Shown in pieces: positions 8,436-16,936 of a stretch of DNA of 64,000 nt (position 1 is the first letter of the stretch; each line of letters begins with the position of its first letter). The stretch spans positions 1 to 64,000 of the forward strand of contig JADZEK010000138.1 of assembly GCA_020850595.1 (NCBI GenBank). The letters are read 5' to 3'. Both the position numbers and the translations under genes were made by a program. Source of the stretch: Anaerolineales bacterium (GTDB taxonomy: Bacteria; Chloroflexota; Anaerolineae; Anaerolineales; UBA6663). Under the pieces are notes generated by a model. The model did not search any database, was not told the origin of the DNA, and saw nothing but the letters and a program-made list of their open reading frames with translations.

Positions 8436-9068
8436 CTAGCCTGCCATCAGGCGCTTGGCCGCGCGCACGGCGGCCCCGGCATCACCGGCGAAGCCATCCG
8501 CGCCAATCAGTCCGGCGAAGTCCTCGCTGATCGGTGCGCCCCCAATCAACACTTTCACCTGGCCGCGCAGACCCGCGGCTTGCAGCGCGTCAATGGTCAG
8601 CTTCATTTGGCGCATGGTCGTCGTCAGCAGGGCCGAGAGGCAGATCAACTGCGCGCCGTCGTGGGCCGCCTGCACAAAGCGCTGCGGCGGCACGTCTACG
8701 CCCAGGTCCTGCACGACGAAGCCCGCCCCTTCCAGCATCATCGTCACCAGGTTCTTACCCATGTCGTGCAGATCGCCCTTGACGGTGCCAATGGCGGCGC
8801 GCCCCGCCGTCGGCGCCCCCGCGGCTGCGGCCAGTTGCGGCTTGAGCACTGCCACGCCCGCCGCCATGGCGACCGCCGCCGCCATCATCTCGGGGATGTA
8901 GAAATCACGCAACTCAAAGAGCCGCCCAACCTCGTCCATGGCCGGGATCAGCACCCCGTTGAGGAGGTCCGCCGCGGGCACGCCCTCGGCCAGCGCCGCG
9001 CGCACGCCCGCCGCCACGGCCTTGCCATCGCCGTTCAGCACCGCCGCAAACAGTGTCTGGTTATCCAT
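8436..9068 (-). CDS. corrinoid (B12)-binding methyltransferase protein
   Basis: A 210-residue protein of the MtaC/MtbC/MttC type. Residues of about 5-85 form the helical cap domain (LLNGVLIPAMDEVGRLFELRDF, YIPEMMAAA). Residues of about 90-210 form the Rossmann-like cobalamin domain, with GDLHDMGKN giving the DxHxxG lower-axial ligand His101, then SALLTTTM and VLIGGAPIS. It carries a methyl group on the cobalt of B12 between two methyltransferases. The ATG at 9068 has AGGAG upstream. It begins 23 bases after the UroD-like gene, the usual partner. No MtaB/MttB-type methyltransferase lies beside it, so the methyl donor is unknown. Confidence 0.9.
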   Translation of the reverse strand: MDNQTLFAAVLNGDGKAVAAGVRAALAEGVPAADLLNGVLIPAMDEVGRLFELRDFYIPEMMAAAVAMAAGVAVLKPQLAAAAGAPTAGRAAIGTVKGDLHDMGKNLVTMMLEGAGFVVQDLGVDVPPQRFVQAAHDGAQLICLSALLTTTMRQMKLTIDALQAAGLRGQVKVLIGGAPISEDFAGLIGADGFAGDAGAAVRAAKRLMAG

Positions 9069-9091
9069 GGGCTCTCCTGCCGCCCGCCTGG

Positions 9092-10372
9092 TCAGACGGC
9101 CTGGGCTTCGCTCAGCGCGATCTCGACCCAGCGCGTCGCCCGGCGGGGATCGTGCAGCATGGTGGTCACGTCTTTCATGATTACTTCTACCCGGCAGCCG
9201 CGTGTGACTTCCAGGTCGCGGCGCAGTCCGGCGCGGATATGGTCTTCGTCAAACACATCCAGCGCCAGGTCGGCCGGGTTGGGCTTCATGGAGAGGATGT
9301 AGCGATTGCCCAGGTATTCAGCCATCTTGGCCCGGTCTGACCAGGGCGAGACCGACACTCGGCGCAGGCGCGGGATCTGCTGCACCACCTTCCAGCGCTC
9401 GTCGAGCGGCTCACAGCAGCCATAGCAGTTCAGCCCAAACTTCTCCAGGAGCGGCAGTTGGTAAGGGAAGATGAAGTTGGCGAACATGCGCGGCGAGATG
9501 CCGACGGTCTCCTGGCTTTCGGCAAAGCCCCACAGGTCGTGTAACCGTACCAGCCCGTTGTGGCCCGCGGCCGGCAATTCGTCCGTCCAGCCATAACCGC
9601 CCGAGCCAACGTAGGCGCCGTCGCAGTTCAGCCCGAGCAGCCCGGCCTGCTCCAGGGCCGTGATCAGCGCCAGCGTGCCGTCGCGCAGCGTGCTCATCAT
9701 GCGGTGGACAAACTGCGGGCGCTGAGTCAGGTCGAGCATCAGCGTTTGCAGGCCGCGCAGCTTGATCAGCGTCCAGGTCATGCCCACCGACCACCACCAC
9801 TGCGTCTTCAGGCGCACCGGCAGCAGGTCGCCGAACAACTCAGTTGCCAGCGCCGCCAGCCGGTCGGTGGCGGCGAAATCTACCCGCACGACGGGGGCGT
9901 GGATTTTATCCCAGTCCGCCTCGTGCTGGATGGGCGCTTCCCAGGTGTAGGCCGTGCGGTCTTCGCCTTCGGCCTCGATCATGCGCTCCGTCGCGCCCCA
10001 ATCTGGCTCGGCGTGCACGTGGGCAACGTCGAAGGTGGGCAGCACCACCCGATCATCGTTCATACATTCTCCCCAGAAGACCTCGCGCCGCAGGTGGAAC
10101 TCCCAGCCGCGGGCCACCGGGTTGACGCAGGTGAGCGCAGCGGGCGGGAGGATTTCGCTCCAACTCGTCTCGGGGTCGCAAAACACCACCGGACGCGTGG
10201 GCCGCAGGGCGTTGTGGTCAAGCCACAGCCGGCGCTTAGCCTGTTCGCCGGGGCGCGCGGCCAACTCCGCCACGCGCCCGGCCAGGCCGCGCAGCATCTG
10301 ACGCTCCGCCGCCGTGAAGCGCAAGTCCGCCTCGGGCAACAACTCCGCCACCTGGATAATGTGATCGTTCAA
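9092..10372 (-). CDS. uroporphyrinogen-decarboxylase-like (MtaA/MtbA-type) methyltransferase
   Basis: A 426-residue UroD-superfamily protein. It contains GLNCDGAYVGSGG, and a probable zinc site in GLNCYGCCEPLDERW near the C-terminal third, as in corrinoid:thiol methyltransferases rather than heme-pathway UroD. It likely moves a methyl group from the adjacent corrinoid protein to a thiol or another acceptor. The start is set at the TTG at 10372, because AGGAGG lies 4 bases upstream and homology-like sequence (NDHIIQVAELLPEADLRF) begins there. A longer frame to 10588 has no such support. It forms an operon with the corrinoid protein. Confidence 0.82.
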   Translation of the reverse strand: MNDHIIQVAELLPEADLRFTAAERQMLRGLAGRVAELAARPGEQAKRRLWLDHNALRPTRPVVFCDPETSWSEILPPAALTCVNPVARGWEFHLRREVFWGECMNDDRVVLPTFDVAHVHAEPDWGATERMIEAEGEDRTAYTWEAPIQHEADWDKIHAPVVRVDFAATDRLAALATELFGDLLPVRLKTQWWWSVGMTWTLIKLRGLQTLMLDLTQRPQFVHRMMSTLRDGTLALITALEQAGLLGLNCDGAYVGSGGYGWTDELPAAGHNGLVRLHDLWGFAESQETVGISPRMFANFIFPYQLPLLEKFGLNCYGCCEPLDERWKVVQQIPRLRRVSVSPWSDRAKMAEYLGNRYILSMKPNPADLALDVFDEDHIRAGLRRDLEVTRGCRVEVIMKDVTTMLHDPRRATRWVEIALSEAQAV

Positions 10373-10510
10373 GGGGCCTCCTGCGCCGCTCGTGAACCGT
10401 GCTGGGCCTGAGTATTGTGTATCTCTACGCGCCGGCCCACGCCGCGCCTCAAGCAATCCGTTCACTGCTTCGCCTCGGGCCCAGAGCCAAAGATGAGGGC
10501 CGCCTGCTGA

Positions 10511-10516
10511 TATAAT
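10511..10516 (+). promoter_or_regulatory. candidate -10 box (TATAAT) for the HAD-like gene
   Basis: A perfect TATAAT stands out in very GC-rich surroundings, but no good -35 hexamer is present 16-18 bases upstream. If used, transcription would start near 10523 and the leader would be about 240 bases, opening with a hairpin. Confidence 0.35.
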
Positions 10517-10523
10517 CTCGCCT

Positions 10524-10544
10524 GCCTCCGCGCTGGGCGGAGGC
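10524..10544 (+). other. 8-bp hairpin at the likely 5' end of the HAD-gene leader
   Basis: GCCTCCGC (10524-10531) pairs with GCGGAGGC (10537-10544) around a 5-base loop. Lying right after the TATAAT box, it could stabilise the leader RNA. No T-run follows, so a terminator role is unlikely. Confidence 0.4.
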
Positions 10545-10759
10545 GTTGCTATTCTCGGCTCAAGGACGGCCCGCCGGCCGGCGGCCAAGTTGGGGCGTCA
10601 CGGCCACGCCGGCATTGACGCCGGCGCAATGCTCTCCCAACGGCCCGCGATGTGGCGCAGTCGTGTCGCGGCGGTGCCACAGGCGGAACGCGAGCCTGAT
10701 TCTACCGCGTTCTGGTTGGCGGGCCGGCGCGGCCTGCTGCCCGACGAAGCAAAGGCGAA

Positions 10760-12007
10760 ATGATCATTCTGCTGGATATTGACGGGGTGCTGGTGGATAA
10801 CGTGGCCTACAAGGTCGGGGTGCAGCGCACCGCGGCCGAGTTCAGCCGCCGCGTGGGCGTGCCCGCTGAGCCGCCCACGCTGAAGGACATTGACGTCTTC
10901 GAGTCAGAGAGCATCACCATCGAGTGGGACGAGTGCGCCATCATCACCGCCACGCTGCTGGTGGAGCGGCTGCGGCGCCAGGCTGCCGACCCGGCCCGCC
11001 GCGCAGCGCTGACCGACCTGCCGACCGAGGTGTGGGCGGCGGTGGCGGCGCTGGGGCCGGCCGACGGCGCGACGCCGTTGGTGATTGACTACGCTGCGCT
11101 AGCCCGCCGCGTGGGAGCCGCTAGCCGCGAGAGCGGGCAGCACCCCTCGCGCGCCTACCACGGCCTGCTGCTGGCCGAACTGGACGAGGCTGTGCTGGCC
11201 CCGGCCCGTCCCCTGCTCCACCAACTGCTCGACGACATCTACACCATCACGACCTCGCCGGCGATGCAGTTGTTTCAGAACTACGCGCTGGGCGACGCGC
11301 ATTACGCCGCCTACTACGGGCTGAGGCCGCACGTGGCCGGCCCCGCCCTGCTCGAAACGCTGGACGTGCCCAACCTTGCGCCGGAGTGGCGCGACACGCT
11401 GCTGGAGGGCAGGAAGCGCGGCGAGGTGTACCCCGTGGTCTACACGGCGCGGCCGAGCCTGGCCCCGCCCGAGGGCGGCCATCGCCCGCGCGGCTACACC
11501 CCGGAGGCCGAGATGGCTGCCGACCTGGTGGGGCTGCACGGTGTGCCGGTGATGGGGTTTGGCAAGCTGGATTGGGCCGCCAAGCGCGTGGGCCGCGCCG
11601 GGTCGCAGTTGGTCAAGCCTTCGCCGGTGCAGGCCATGGCCGCGATGGGCGCGGCCCGCAGCGGCCAGGAGCTGGAGGCGATTAAGGCCGCGCTGGCCGT
11701 GGAGCGCGACCGGCACGTGCGCTACCCCCTCACCGCCTGCGCCGGGCAGGCCGTGCACGTCTTTGACGACTCAACCAGCAGCCTCAAGGCCGTGGGCCGG
11801 GCCGTCGAGCAGCTCAATGCGCTCGGCCTGCGCCTGACCCTCACGCGCCACGGCATCGGCCCAGAAGGTTCGCCCAAGCAGCAGACGCTGGGCGCGGTGG
11901 CCGACTACGTCCACCCCGACATCAACGCCGGGCTGGCGGCGGTGCTCGGCGGAGCAGAGCAGGCTGAGCCGGGCAGCGGCGCGCAGCCCCGGGAACGGAG
12001 GCATTAG
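10760..12007 (+). CDS. HAD-like hydrolase family protein with long insertion
   Basis: A 415-residue cytoplasmic protein beginning MIILLDIDGVLVDNVAY, the HAD motif I (nucleophile Asp6, acid/base Asp8). Near the C-terminus VHVFDDSTSSLKAVGRAVEQL resembles motif IV, where paired aspartates hold magnesium. About 300 residues lie between these motifs, far more than in a minimal HAD fold, and include helical segments and a VVYTARPSLAPPEGGHRPRG segment that may carry motif II (T-x-R). The substrate cannot be predicted. The ATG at 10760 has AAAGGCG upstream. Its 3' end overlaps the convergent gene by 4 bases. Confidence 0.65.
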   Translation: MIILLDIDGVLVDNVAYKVGVQRTAAEFSRRVGVPAEPPTLKDIDVFESESITIEWDECAIITATLLVERLRRQAADPARRAALTDLPTEVWAAVAALGPADGATPLVIDYAALARRVGAASRESGQHPSRAYHGLLLAELDEAVLAPARPLLHQLLDDIYTITTSPAMQLFQNYALGDAHYAAYYGLRPHVAGPALLETLDVPNLAPEWRDTLLEGRKRGEVYPVVYTARPSLAPPEGGHRPRGYTPEAEMAADLVGLHGVPVMGFGKLDWAAKRVGRAGSQLVKPSPVQAMAAMGAARSGQELEAIKAALAVERDRHVRYPLTACAGQAVHVFDDSTSSLKAVGRAVEQLNALGLRLTLTRHGIGPEGSPKQQTLGAVADYVHPDINAGLAAVLGGAEQAEPGSGAQPRERRH

Positions 12008-12432
12008 GGCTGGTACTCGCGCTCGACCTTCAGGCGCTCCAGCGCCCCGGCCCAGGGCGTGCCGAGCTTGTTGCGCTTGGGCAGTTCCACCTTCTCCAGG
12101 TGCTTGGATAGCTCTACCATCAAGGCGGGCAGGTTCTGCCACTCGTTGCCCAGCGCCACCCGGTCGAGCCGGGCCCCGATGCGCCCGGCCCAGGCCCACT
12201 CGCGGCGAAACTGGTCGGCCTTCAGCCAGTAGTCGCGCTTTTCCCAGGCGGCGCAGGTCACGTCAATCGTCTCGTGAATCTCGTTCAGCGCCAGCGCCAT
12301 GAAGGCGACCATGTCTTGCGTCTCGGCGTCAATAGCCGGGCGCGTCGCCAGCGCCCGCAGCGTGAACAGCACCGCCCGCAGCAACTGTGTCCGTTGCTTG
12401 CCCACCCCATCCGGATTGATCAAACGGCCCAC
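12004..12432 (-). CDS. hypothetical protein, helical, 142 aa
   Basis: A helix-rich protein (TQLLRAVLFTLRALATRP, MVAFMALALNEIHETIDVTCAAWEKRDYW) with a basic, Lys-rich C-terminus. I do not recognise the family. The GTG at 12432 is preferred because AAGGAG lies 8 bases upstream. The longer frame starting at 12483 has its ATG inside a TACAAT box and adds 17 residues without a ribosome site. The stop overlaps the end of the convergent HAD-like gene, so no terminator fits between them. Confidence 0.6.
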   Translation of the reverse strand: MGRLINPDGVGKQRTQLLRAVLFTLRALATRPAIDAETQDMVAFMALALNEIHETIDVTCAAWEKRDYWLKADQFRREWAWAGRIGARLDRVALGNEWQNLPALMVELSKHLEKVELPKRNKLGTPWAGALERLKVEREYQP

Positions 12433-12481
12433 GTCGCGTTCTCCTTGCCCGTAACGGAATATGCCCCCGCGGGGCAGCGGC

Positions 12482-12508
12482 ATTGTAACAGAAAGACCGC
12501 CCGGTCAG
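12482..12508 (-). promoter_or_regulatory. candidate promoter of the 142-aa hypothetical gene
   Basis: On the minus strand CTGACC (12503-12508) and TACAAT (12482-12487) are spaced by 15 bases. Transcription would start around 12475, giving a leader of about 40 bases to the GTG at 12432. The -10 box overlaps the alternative ATG, which argues against that start. Confidence 0.4.
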
Positions 12509-12568
12509 CCGCTGGGCGCTGCCCGTCGCAGGACCCAATGAGCCTCGCGTCACGGGCGCCATCTCCGG

Positions 12569-12574
12569 TAAAAT
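12569..12574 (+). promoter_or_regulatory. candidate -10 box for the M32 carboxypeptidase gene
   Basis: TAAAAT lies 31 bases before the GTG start in otherwise GC-rich DNA. No convincing -35 element accompanies it. Confidence 0.3.
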
Positions 12575-12605
12575 AGGCTCACATTTAGTCCCCCAGGGAG
12601 GCGGA

Positions 12606-14120
12606 GTGGAAGCTAAATACAACGAACTCAAAACCCGGCTGGCCGAAGTCCACGACTTGAGCAAGATCGGCTGGGTGCTGGGCTGGGACCAGCGCACGAT
12701 GATGGCCCCCCAAGGCGCGCGCGTGCGGGCTGAGCAACTCGCCACCGTGGGCCGCCTGGCGCACGAGAAGTTCACCGACCCGGCCGTGGCCCGCTTGCTC
12801 GACGACCTGCGCCCCTACGAGGAGAGCCTGCCGTACGACTCGGACGAGGCCAGCCTGATCCGCGTGGCCCGCCGCGACCTGGACAAGGCCCGCCGCGTGC
12901 CCGCCGAGCTGCGGGCCGAGATGACGCGCACCAGCGCGCTGGCGAACGCGGCCTGGATCGAGGCGCGCAAGACCAGTGACTATGCGCTCTTCCTGCCGCA
13001 CCTGCAAAAAGCGGTCAGGCTCAAGCACCAGTACGTCGAGTGTTTCGATGAGACCCCCGAGGTTTACGACGTGCTGCTCGACGACTACGAACCCGGCATG
13101 GCCACCGCCGAGGTGCGCCGGGTCTTTGCCGAGCTGAAAAAGGACCTGGTGCCCCTCATCGCCGCCATCGCTGAGCGCGGCCGCGAGGTGTCGGACGCCT
13201 GCCTGCACGGCCACTTCGCGACCGACAAGCAGGTGGCGCTGTGCCACCACATCGTGGAGCACTTCGGCTTCAACCGGGCCGCGTGGCGGCTGGACCCTAC
13301 GGTCCACCCGTTTGCCAGCAACTCGTGCACCACCGACATCCGCATCACCACGCGCTATTACGAGGACTACCTCGGCCCGGCGCTGTTCGGCTCCATGCAC
13401 GAGACCGGCCACGGGCTATACGAGAACGGCGTCAGTCCCAGCCTGGAGCGCACCCCGCTGTGCCGCGGCGCTTCGCTCGGCCTGCACGAGAGCCAGAGCC
13501 GCATGTGGGAAAACCTGGTGGGCCGCAGCCGCCCGTTCTGGCAGTATTTCTTCCCCAAGCTGCGCGAGACGTTCCCGGAGCAGTTCGCCGGGGTGGAGGC
13601 CGAGGGCTTCTACCGCGCCATCAACAAGGTGCAGCCGTCGTTTATCCGCGTGGAGGCCGACGAGGCCACCTACAACCTGCACATCATCCTGCGCTTCGAG
13701 CTGGAACAGGAGATCATGGGCGGGCAACTGAAGTTGACCGACGTACCCGCCGCCTGGAACGCGCGCATGAAGGAGTACCTGGGCGTGGAGGTGCCCAACG
13801 ACGCGCAGGGCGTGCTGCAAGACATCCACTGGTCGGGCGGCATGATCGGCTACTTCCCCACCTACTCGTTGGGCAACATCATCTCCTGCCAGATTTGGGA
13901 GAAGGCGCAGGCCGCCCTGCCCGGCCTGGACGAACAATTCGCGCGCGGCGAGTTCATGCCGCTGCGTGAGTGGCTGCGCACCACCCTGCACCAGCACGGC
14001 CGCAAGTTCACGCCAACCGAGACGCTGCAGCGCGTGGTCGGCGGCCCGATTGACGTGGGGCCGTATGTGCGCTACCTGCGCGCGAAACTGAGTGACATTT
14101 ACGGGCTGAGCGCCAACTGA
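12606..14120 (+). CDS. M32 family metallocarboxypeptidase (thermostable carboxypeptidase 1 type)
   Basis: A 504-residue protein matching the usual M32 length. The zinc motif is HETGH at residues 265-269, preceded by SMHE and followed by the family-typical LGLHESQSRMWENLVGRSRPFW, where the downstream Glu completes the zinc site. DIRITTRY and a conserved C-terminal WSGGMIGYFPTYSLGN are also present. It removes residues from the C-terminus of peptides, usually in the cytoplasm; no signal peptide is seen. Translation starts at a GTG with GGGAGG upstream. The next gene, an S9 peptidase, follows after 21 bases, so the two form a peptide-degradation pair. Confidence 0.95.
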   Translation: MEAKYNELKTRLAEVHDLSKIGWVLGWDQRTMMAPQGARVRAEQLATVGRLAHEKFTDPAVARLLDDLRPYEESLPYDSDEASLIRVARRDLDKARRVPAELRAEMTRTSALANAAWIEARKTSDYALFLPHLQKAVRLKHQYVECFDETPEVYDVLLDDYEPGMATAEVRRVFAELKKDLVPLIAAIAERGREVSDACLHGHFATDKQVALCHHIVEHFGFNRAAWRLDPTVHPFASNSCTTDIRITTRYYEDYLGPALFGSMHETGHGLYENGVSPSLERTPLCRGASLGLHESQSRMWENLVGRSRPFWQYFFPKLRETFPEQFAGVEAEGFYRAINKVQPSFIRVEADEATYNLHIILRFELEQEIMGGQLKLTDVPAAWNARMKEYLGVEVPNDAQGVLQDIHWSGGMIGYFPTYSLGNIISCQIWEKAQAALPGLDEQFARGEFMPLREWLRTTLHQHGRKFTPTETLQRVVGGPIDVGPYVRYLRAKLSDIYGLSAN

Positions 14121-14141
14121 CCTGCCAGACTGGAGAAACCG

Positions 14142-16052
14142 ATGCGCATTGAGTCATTGCTCGCCGCCCGCCTGTTCCTCGCCCCGCAGTTGGTGGGCGG
14201 CTACCTGTATTTCATCAGCGACCTGAGCGGCCGCCTGAGCCTGTACCGCATGGCGGCGCGCGCCGCGGGCAGCGTGCCCGAGCCGCTGCTGCCGCCGCAC
14301 CTGGCGCTGCAAAACCCGCACCTGATCGGCGGGCTGTCGTTCTATGTATTCGACCGGCCCGGCAAGATCCTGGTGATGCTCGACAAGGACGGTGACGAGA
14401 ACTACGTGCCGATGTACATCCCGCTGGCGGGCGGTTTTCCCACGCCGGCCTTTGGCGGACAACTAGCGGCCAACCGCGTGCACGCGGGGCGCGCCGACCC
14501 AGAGCAGAGCATCTTGTATCTGTACGCCGAGAGCCGCACCGAGGCCAAGAACACCAGCTACCGCGCCCACGTGGACACTGACACGCTGGACTACCTGGCG
14601 GAGGGCGAGTGGGGCTACGCGCCCGACGGCAACAGCCACGACCACCGGCAGGTGATCTTGAACGAGGGCTACACCGTCGGCGACAACGTGCTCTACTACC
14701 TCAAGGACGGCGAGCGCCGGGTGCTGAACGGCACGCCGCTGGGCGAGCGCGAAGCGGGCCGAGATTACGGCCTGAGCGCTAACGGCAACTGCTTCTTTGT
14801 CAACGCCGACCAGGGCGCGCTGCTGTTTACCGCGCTGTTCAACGACGCTTATGGGCTGGGCTACCTGGACCTGACGGCCGGGCTGCCCGCGACCGTGCAG
14901 CCGGTTAAGACGACGGGCGTCAGGCATAAGGGGGTGGGCGAGTTTGCGGGGCTGAACCACCTACAGGGCAACCGCTTCTCGCTGCACTACAACATTGACG
15001 GCGTCTCGTGGCTATACGAGGGCGAGTTCGACGCGGCCGCGCGCCGGATGAAGCTGCGCTATGTGCTGGCGGGCCAGGGCCAGATCGCCAACGGCGTGCT
15101 GGAGTCCACGGCCTACCATCAGGCGGCCGACACGCACGTGCTGTCGTACTCGACGGCCACCTCGCCGACGCAGATTTACTCGATCACGGGCAAGACGCGC
15201 AAGAAGGTCACGCAGCACACGCAGGAGCACGTGCTAGGCCTGCCCGCGGCCGACCTGGCGCCGGGCGAGGAGGCCTCGTTCACTTCGCACGACGGGCTGC
15301 GCATCTCGGCCCGGCTCTACCGGCCCACGGCCGAGTTGGGCTTCCAGGGGCCGCGCCCGCTGGTCTACTACGTGCACGGCGGGCCGCAGAGCCAGGAGCG
15401 GCCGGATTTCGCCTGGTTCTCGATGCCGCTGATCCAGTTCCTGACGCTCAACGGCTTCGCGGTGTTCGTGCCAAACGCGCGCGGCAGCAGCGGCTACGGC
15501 CTGAGCTACATGAAGCGCATTGACCACGACTGGGGCGGCCTCGACCGGCTGGACCACGTGCACGCCATGACCCAGGTGCTGCCGCAAGACCCGCGCCTGG
15601 ACGTGAAGCGCGCGGCGGTGGTCGGGCGCTCATACGGCGGCTACATGACCCTGACGTTGGCGGCGCGCCACCCGGAGTTGTGGTCGGCGGCCGTGGATAT
15701 GTTTGGGCCGTATGACCTGCTCAGCTTCATGCAGCGCATCCCCGAGACGTGGAAGCCGTACTTCCACGCCGCGGTGGGTCACCCCGACCAGGATCACGCC
15801 TTCCTGGTGGACCGCTCGCCCGCCACGCACATTGACCAATTAGCCTGCCCGCTGCTGGTCATCCAGGGCAAGAACGATCCACGTGTCGTCGAGCCGGAGT
15901 CGGCCGACGTGGTGGCCAGGCTGCGCGCCGGGGGCAAGCAGGTAGATTACCTGGTCTTCGAGAATGAAGGCCACGACGTGCTCAAGATCGAGAACAAGAT
16001 CAAGTGCTACAACGCCATCACTGATTTCTTCAAGACCTACCTGAAGCCGTAA
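14142..16052 (+). CDS. S9 family prolyl oligopeptidase-like serine peptidase
   Basis: A 636-residue protein with an N-terminal beta-propeller region (about 1-370) that gates access, and a C-terminal alpha/beta-hydrolase domain (about 385-636). The triad is visible: Ser497 in VVGRSYGGYMTL, Asp579 in GKNDPRV and His611 in ENEGHDV; VYYVHGGPQSQERPDF marks the oxyanion loop. It probably cleaves short peptides in the cytoplasm (acylaminoacyl-peptidase/DPP branch); a role in esterolysis cannot be excluded. The ATG at 14142 has GGAG upstream. It is co-transcribed with the M32 gene and ends just before a strong hairpin. Confidence 0.93.
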   Translation: MRIESLLAARLFLAPQLVGGYLYFISDLSGRLSLYRMAARAAGSVPEPLLPPHLALQNPHLIGGLSFYVFDRPGKILVMLDKDGDENYVPMYIPLAGGFPTPAFGGQLAANRVHAGRADPEQSILYLYAESRTEAKNTSYRAHVDTDTLDYLAEGEWGYAPDGNSHDHRQVILNEGYTVGDNVLYYLKDGERRVLNGTPLGEREAGRDYGLSANGNCFFVNADQGALLFTALFNDAYGLGYLDLTAGLPATVQPVKTTGVRHKGVGEFAGLNHLQGNRFSLHYNIDGVSWLYEGEFDAAARRMKLRYVLAGQGQIANGVLESTAYHQAADTHVLSYSTATSPTQIYSITGKTRKKVTQHTQEHVLGLPAADLAPGEEASFTSHDGLRISARLYRPTAELGFQGPRPLVYYVHGGPQSQERPDFAWFSMPLIQFLTLNGFAVFVPNARGSSGYGLSYMKRIDHDWGGLDRLDHVHAMTQVLPQDPRLDVKRAAVVGRSYGGYMTLTLAARHPELWSAAVDMFGPYDLLSFMQRIPETWKPYFHAAVGHPDQDHAFLVDRSPATHIDQLACPLLVIQGKNDPRVVEPESADVVARLRAGGKQVDYLVFENEGHDVLKIENKIKCYNAITDFFKTYLKP

Positions 16053-16082
16053 GCACACCAGCCCCCCAGGTTTGTGAATGAT

Positions 16083-16117
16083 AGCCGCCCCCGGCCAGAC
16101 GCTGGCCGGGGGCGGTT
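16083..16117 (+). terminator. strong terminator-like hairpin after the S9 peptidase gene
   Basis: CCGCCCCCGGCCAG (16085-16098) pairs perfectly with CTGGCCGGGGGCGG (16102-16115) around a 3-base loop, and the flanking bases extend the stem. It lies 31 bases beyond the stop codon and is followed only by TTGT. The position and perfect 14-bp stem make it the likely end of the M32-S9 transcript. Confidence 0.75.
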
Positions 16118-16156
16118 GTGCAGATGCAACGATCAGGCGGTGGCGACGTTCTACGA

Positions 16157-16555
16157 CTACGGCACGGGATGCACGACCTGCAGCCCTAATACACGCTCAA
16201 AGGGATCAAAGTCGCGGTCGTTGTGCAGCAGTACATGTTGGTGATCGAGGCAAAACGTGGCAATCAGGCAGACGAGTGTGCGCCGGATCGTGAACTCGCG
16301 CCCGCGCAGCCTGCGATAGTTCAGCGCCGCACTCGTCGCCAATTCCACGCCGCCGGTGCTGAAGACCTGAAACTTCAGCAACTCGCGCTGGGTGGCGAGC
16401 GCGGTACGCTCATCAGACACGCCTTGGAGCACCTCGCACAAGATCAAGTCAGTTAGCCCCAAACGCCGCCGCTCTATTTCGCGATCTACCCAGGCAGCTT
16501 GGGGTGTATCGGTACCGCGCAGATAATCCAACCAAACGGTGGTGTCAACGATCAC
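16157..16555 (-). CDS. vapC: VapC-type PIN domain ribonuclease toxin
   Basis: A 132-residue PIN protein. Acidic metal ligands are in place: Asp4 in MIVDTTVWLDYLRG, a Glu in LTDLILCEVLQG, and the Asp cluster in LLHNDRDFDPF near the C-terminus. PIN toxins cut RNA, often tRNA or rRNA, when the antitoxin is lost. Translation begins at a GTG at 16555, 17 bases after the antitoxin stop; a good ribosome site is lacking, as expected if it depends on translation of the antitoxin. It pairs with the RHH-like protein upstream. Confidence 0.88.
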   Translation of the reverse strand: MIVDTTVWLDYLRGTDTPQAAWVDREIERRRLGLTDLILCEVLQGVSDERTALATQRELLKFQVFSTGGVELATSAALNYRRLRGREFTIRRTLVCLIATFCLDHQHVLLHNDRDFDPFERVLGLQVVHPVP

Positions 16556-16572
16556 CAGGGAGGGGCCAAGCG

Positions 16573-16776
16573 TCAGCCCGCCACGCAGCCGGCGCGGAGT
16601 TCATCCAGGTCACCCTGCCAATTCACTTTGCCGCGCAAGCGGCGCACGCCCGATTGAGCCTGGACCTGGACCAGCAGGCGCAGACCGGCCTCGACCACGG
16701 CCTTTTTTGTGGGCAGCCCCGTGGCTTTCATCGCCGCCGCAATTAACTGATCATCAATGACAATGTTCGTGCGCAT
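16573..16776 (-). CDS. vapB: VapB-type antitoxin (ribbon-helix-helix)
   Basis: A 67-residue protein beginning MRTNIVIDDQLIAAAMKATG, followed by LPTKKAVVEAGLRLLV, the VapB/RHH layout of a DNA-binding beta-strand followed by helices. The C-terminal part, KVNWQGDLDELRAG, would contact the toxin. The ATG at 16776 is chosen because GGGAGG precedes it; a longer frame to 16800 has no support. It should neutralise VapC and repress its own operon through the repeats at 16800-16828. Confidence 0.88.
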   Translation of the reverse strand: MRTNIVIDDQLIAAAMKATGLPTKKAVVEAGLRLLVQVQAQSGVRRLRGKVNWQGDLDELRAGCVAG

Positions 16777-16799
16777 TGGGCCTCCCGCTGTAATATCCA

Positions 16800-16836
16800 A
16801 TGTGTATATCTAACCTGTTTTATGTGTACACGTCAA
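16800..16836 (-). promoter_or_regulatory. vapBC promoter with candidate VapB operator
   Basis: On the minus strand TTGACG (16831-16836) and TAGATA (16807-16812) are spaced by 18 bases. Two ATGTGTA direct repeats (plus strand 16800-16806 and 16822-16828) lie exactly 22 bases apart, two helical turns. The second sits in the palindrome GTGTACAC (16824-16831). They bracket the -10 box and touch the -35 box, as expected for an autoregulated toxin-antitoxin operator. Confidence 0.55.
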
Positions 16837-16936
16837 CGCCCTCAATCATCAGCCCGCAAACGGAGCGGCCGGAACCAGCCGCGCACCGGGAAAGTCTCCG
16901 CGCGGATGGCCCGGCGGATGGGAGCGTGAGGCCGCT

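Larger units (their letters stand above)
10373..10759. other. intergenic region between divergent UroD-like and HAD-like genes
   Basis: This 387-bp divergent region must hold promoters for both sides. I see a perfect TATAAT on the plus strand (10511-10516) and a hairpin just after it (10524-10544). Several short GCCGGC inverted repeats occur further on. No gene is supported in it. Confidence 0.5.

Noticed and set aside
10373..10588. 72-codon N-terminal extension of the UroD-like gene
   Set aside because: No homology-like sequence and no ribosome site; a strong AGGAGG precedes the TTG at 10372.
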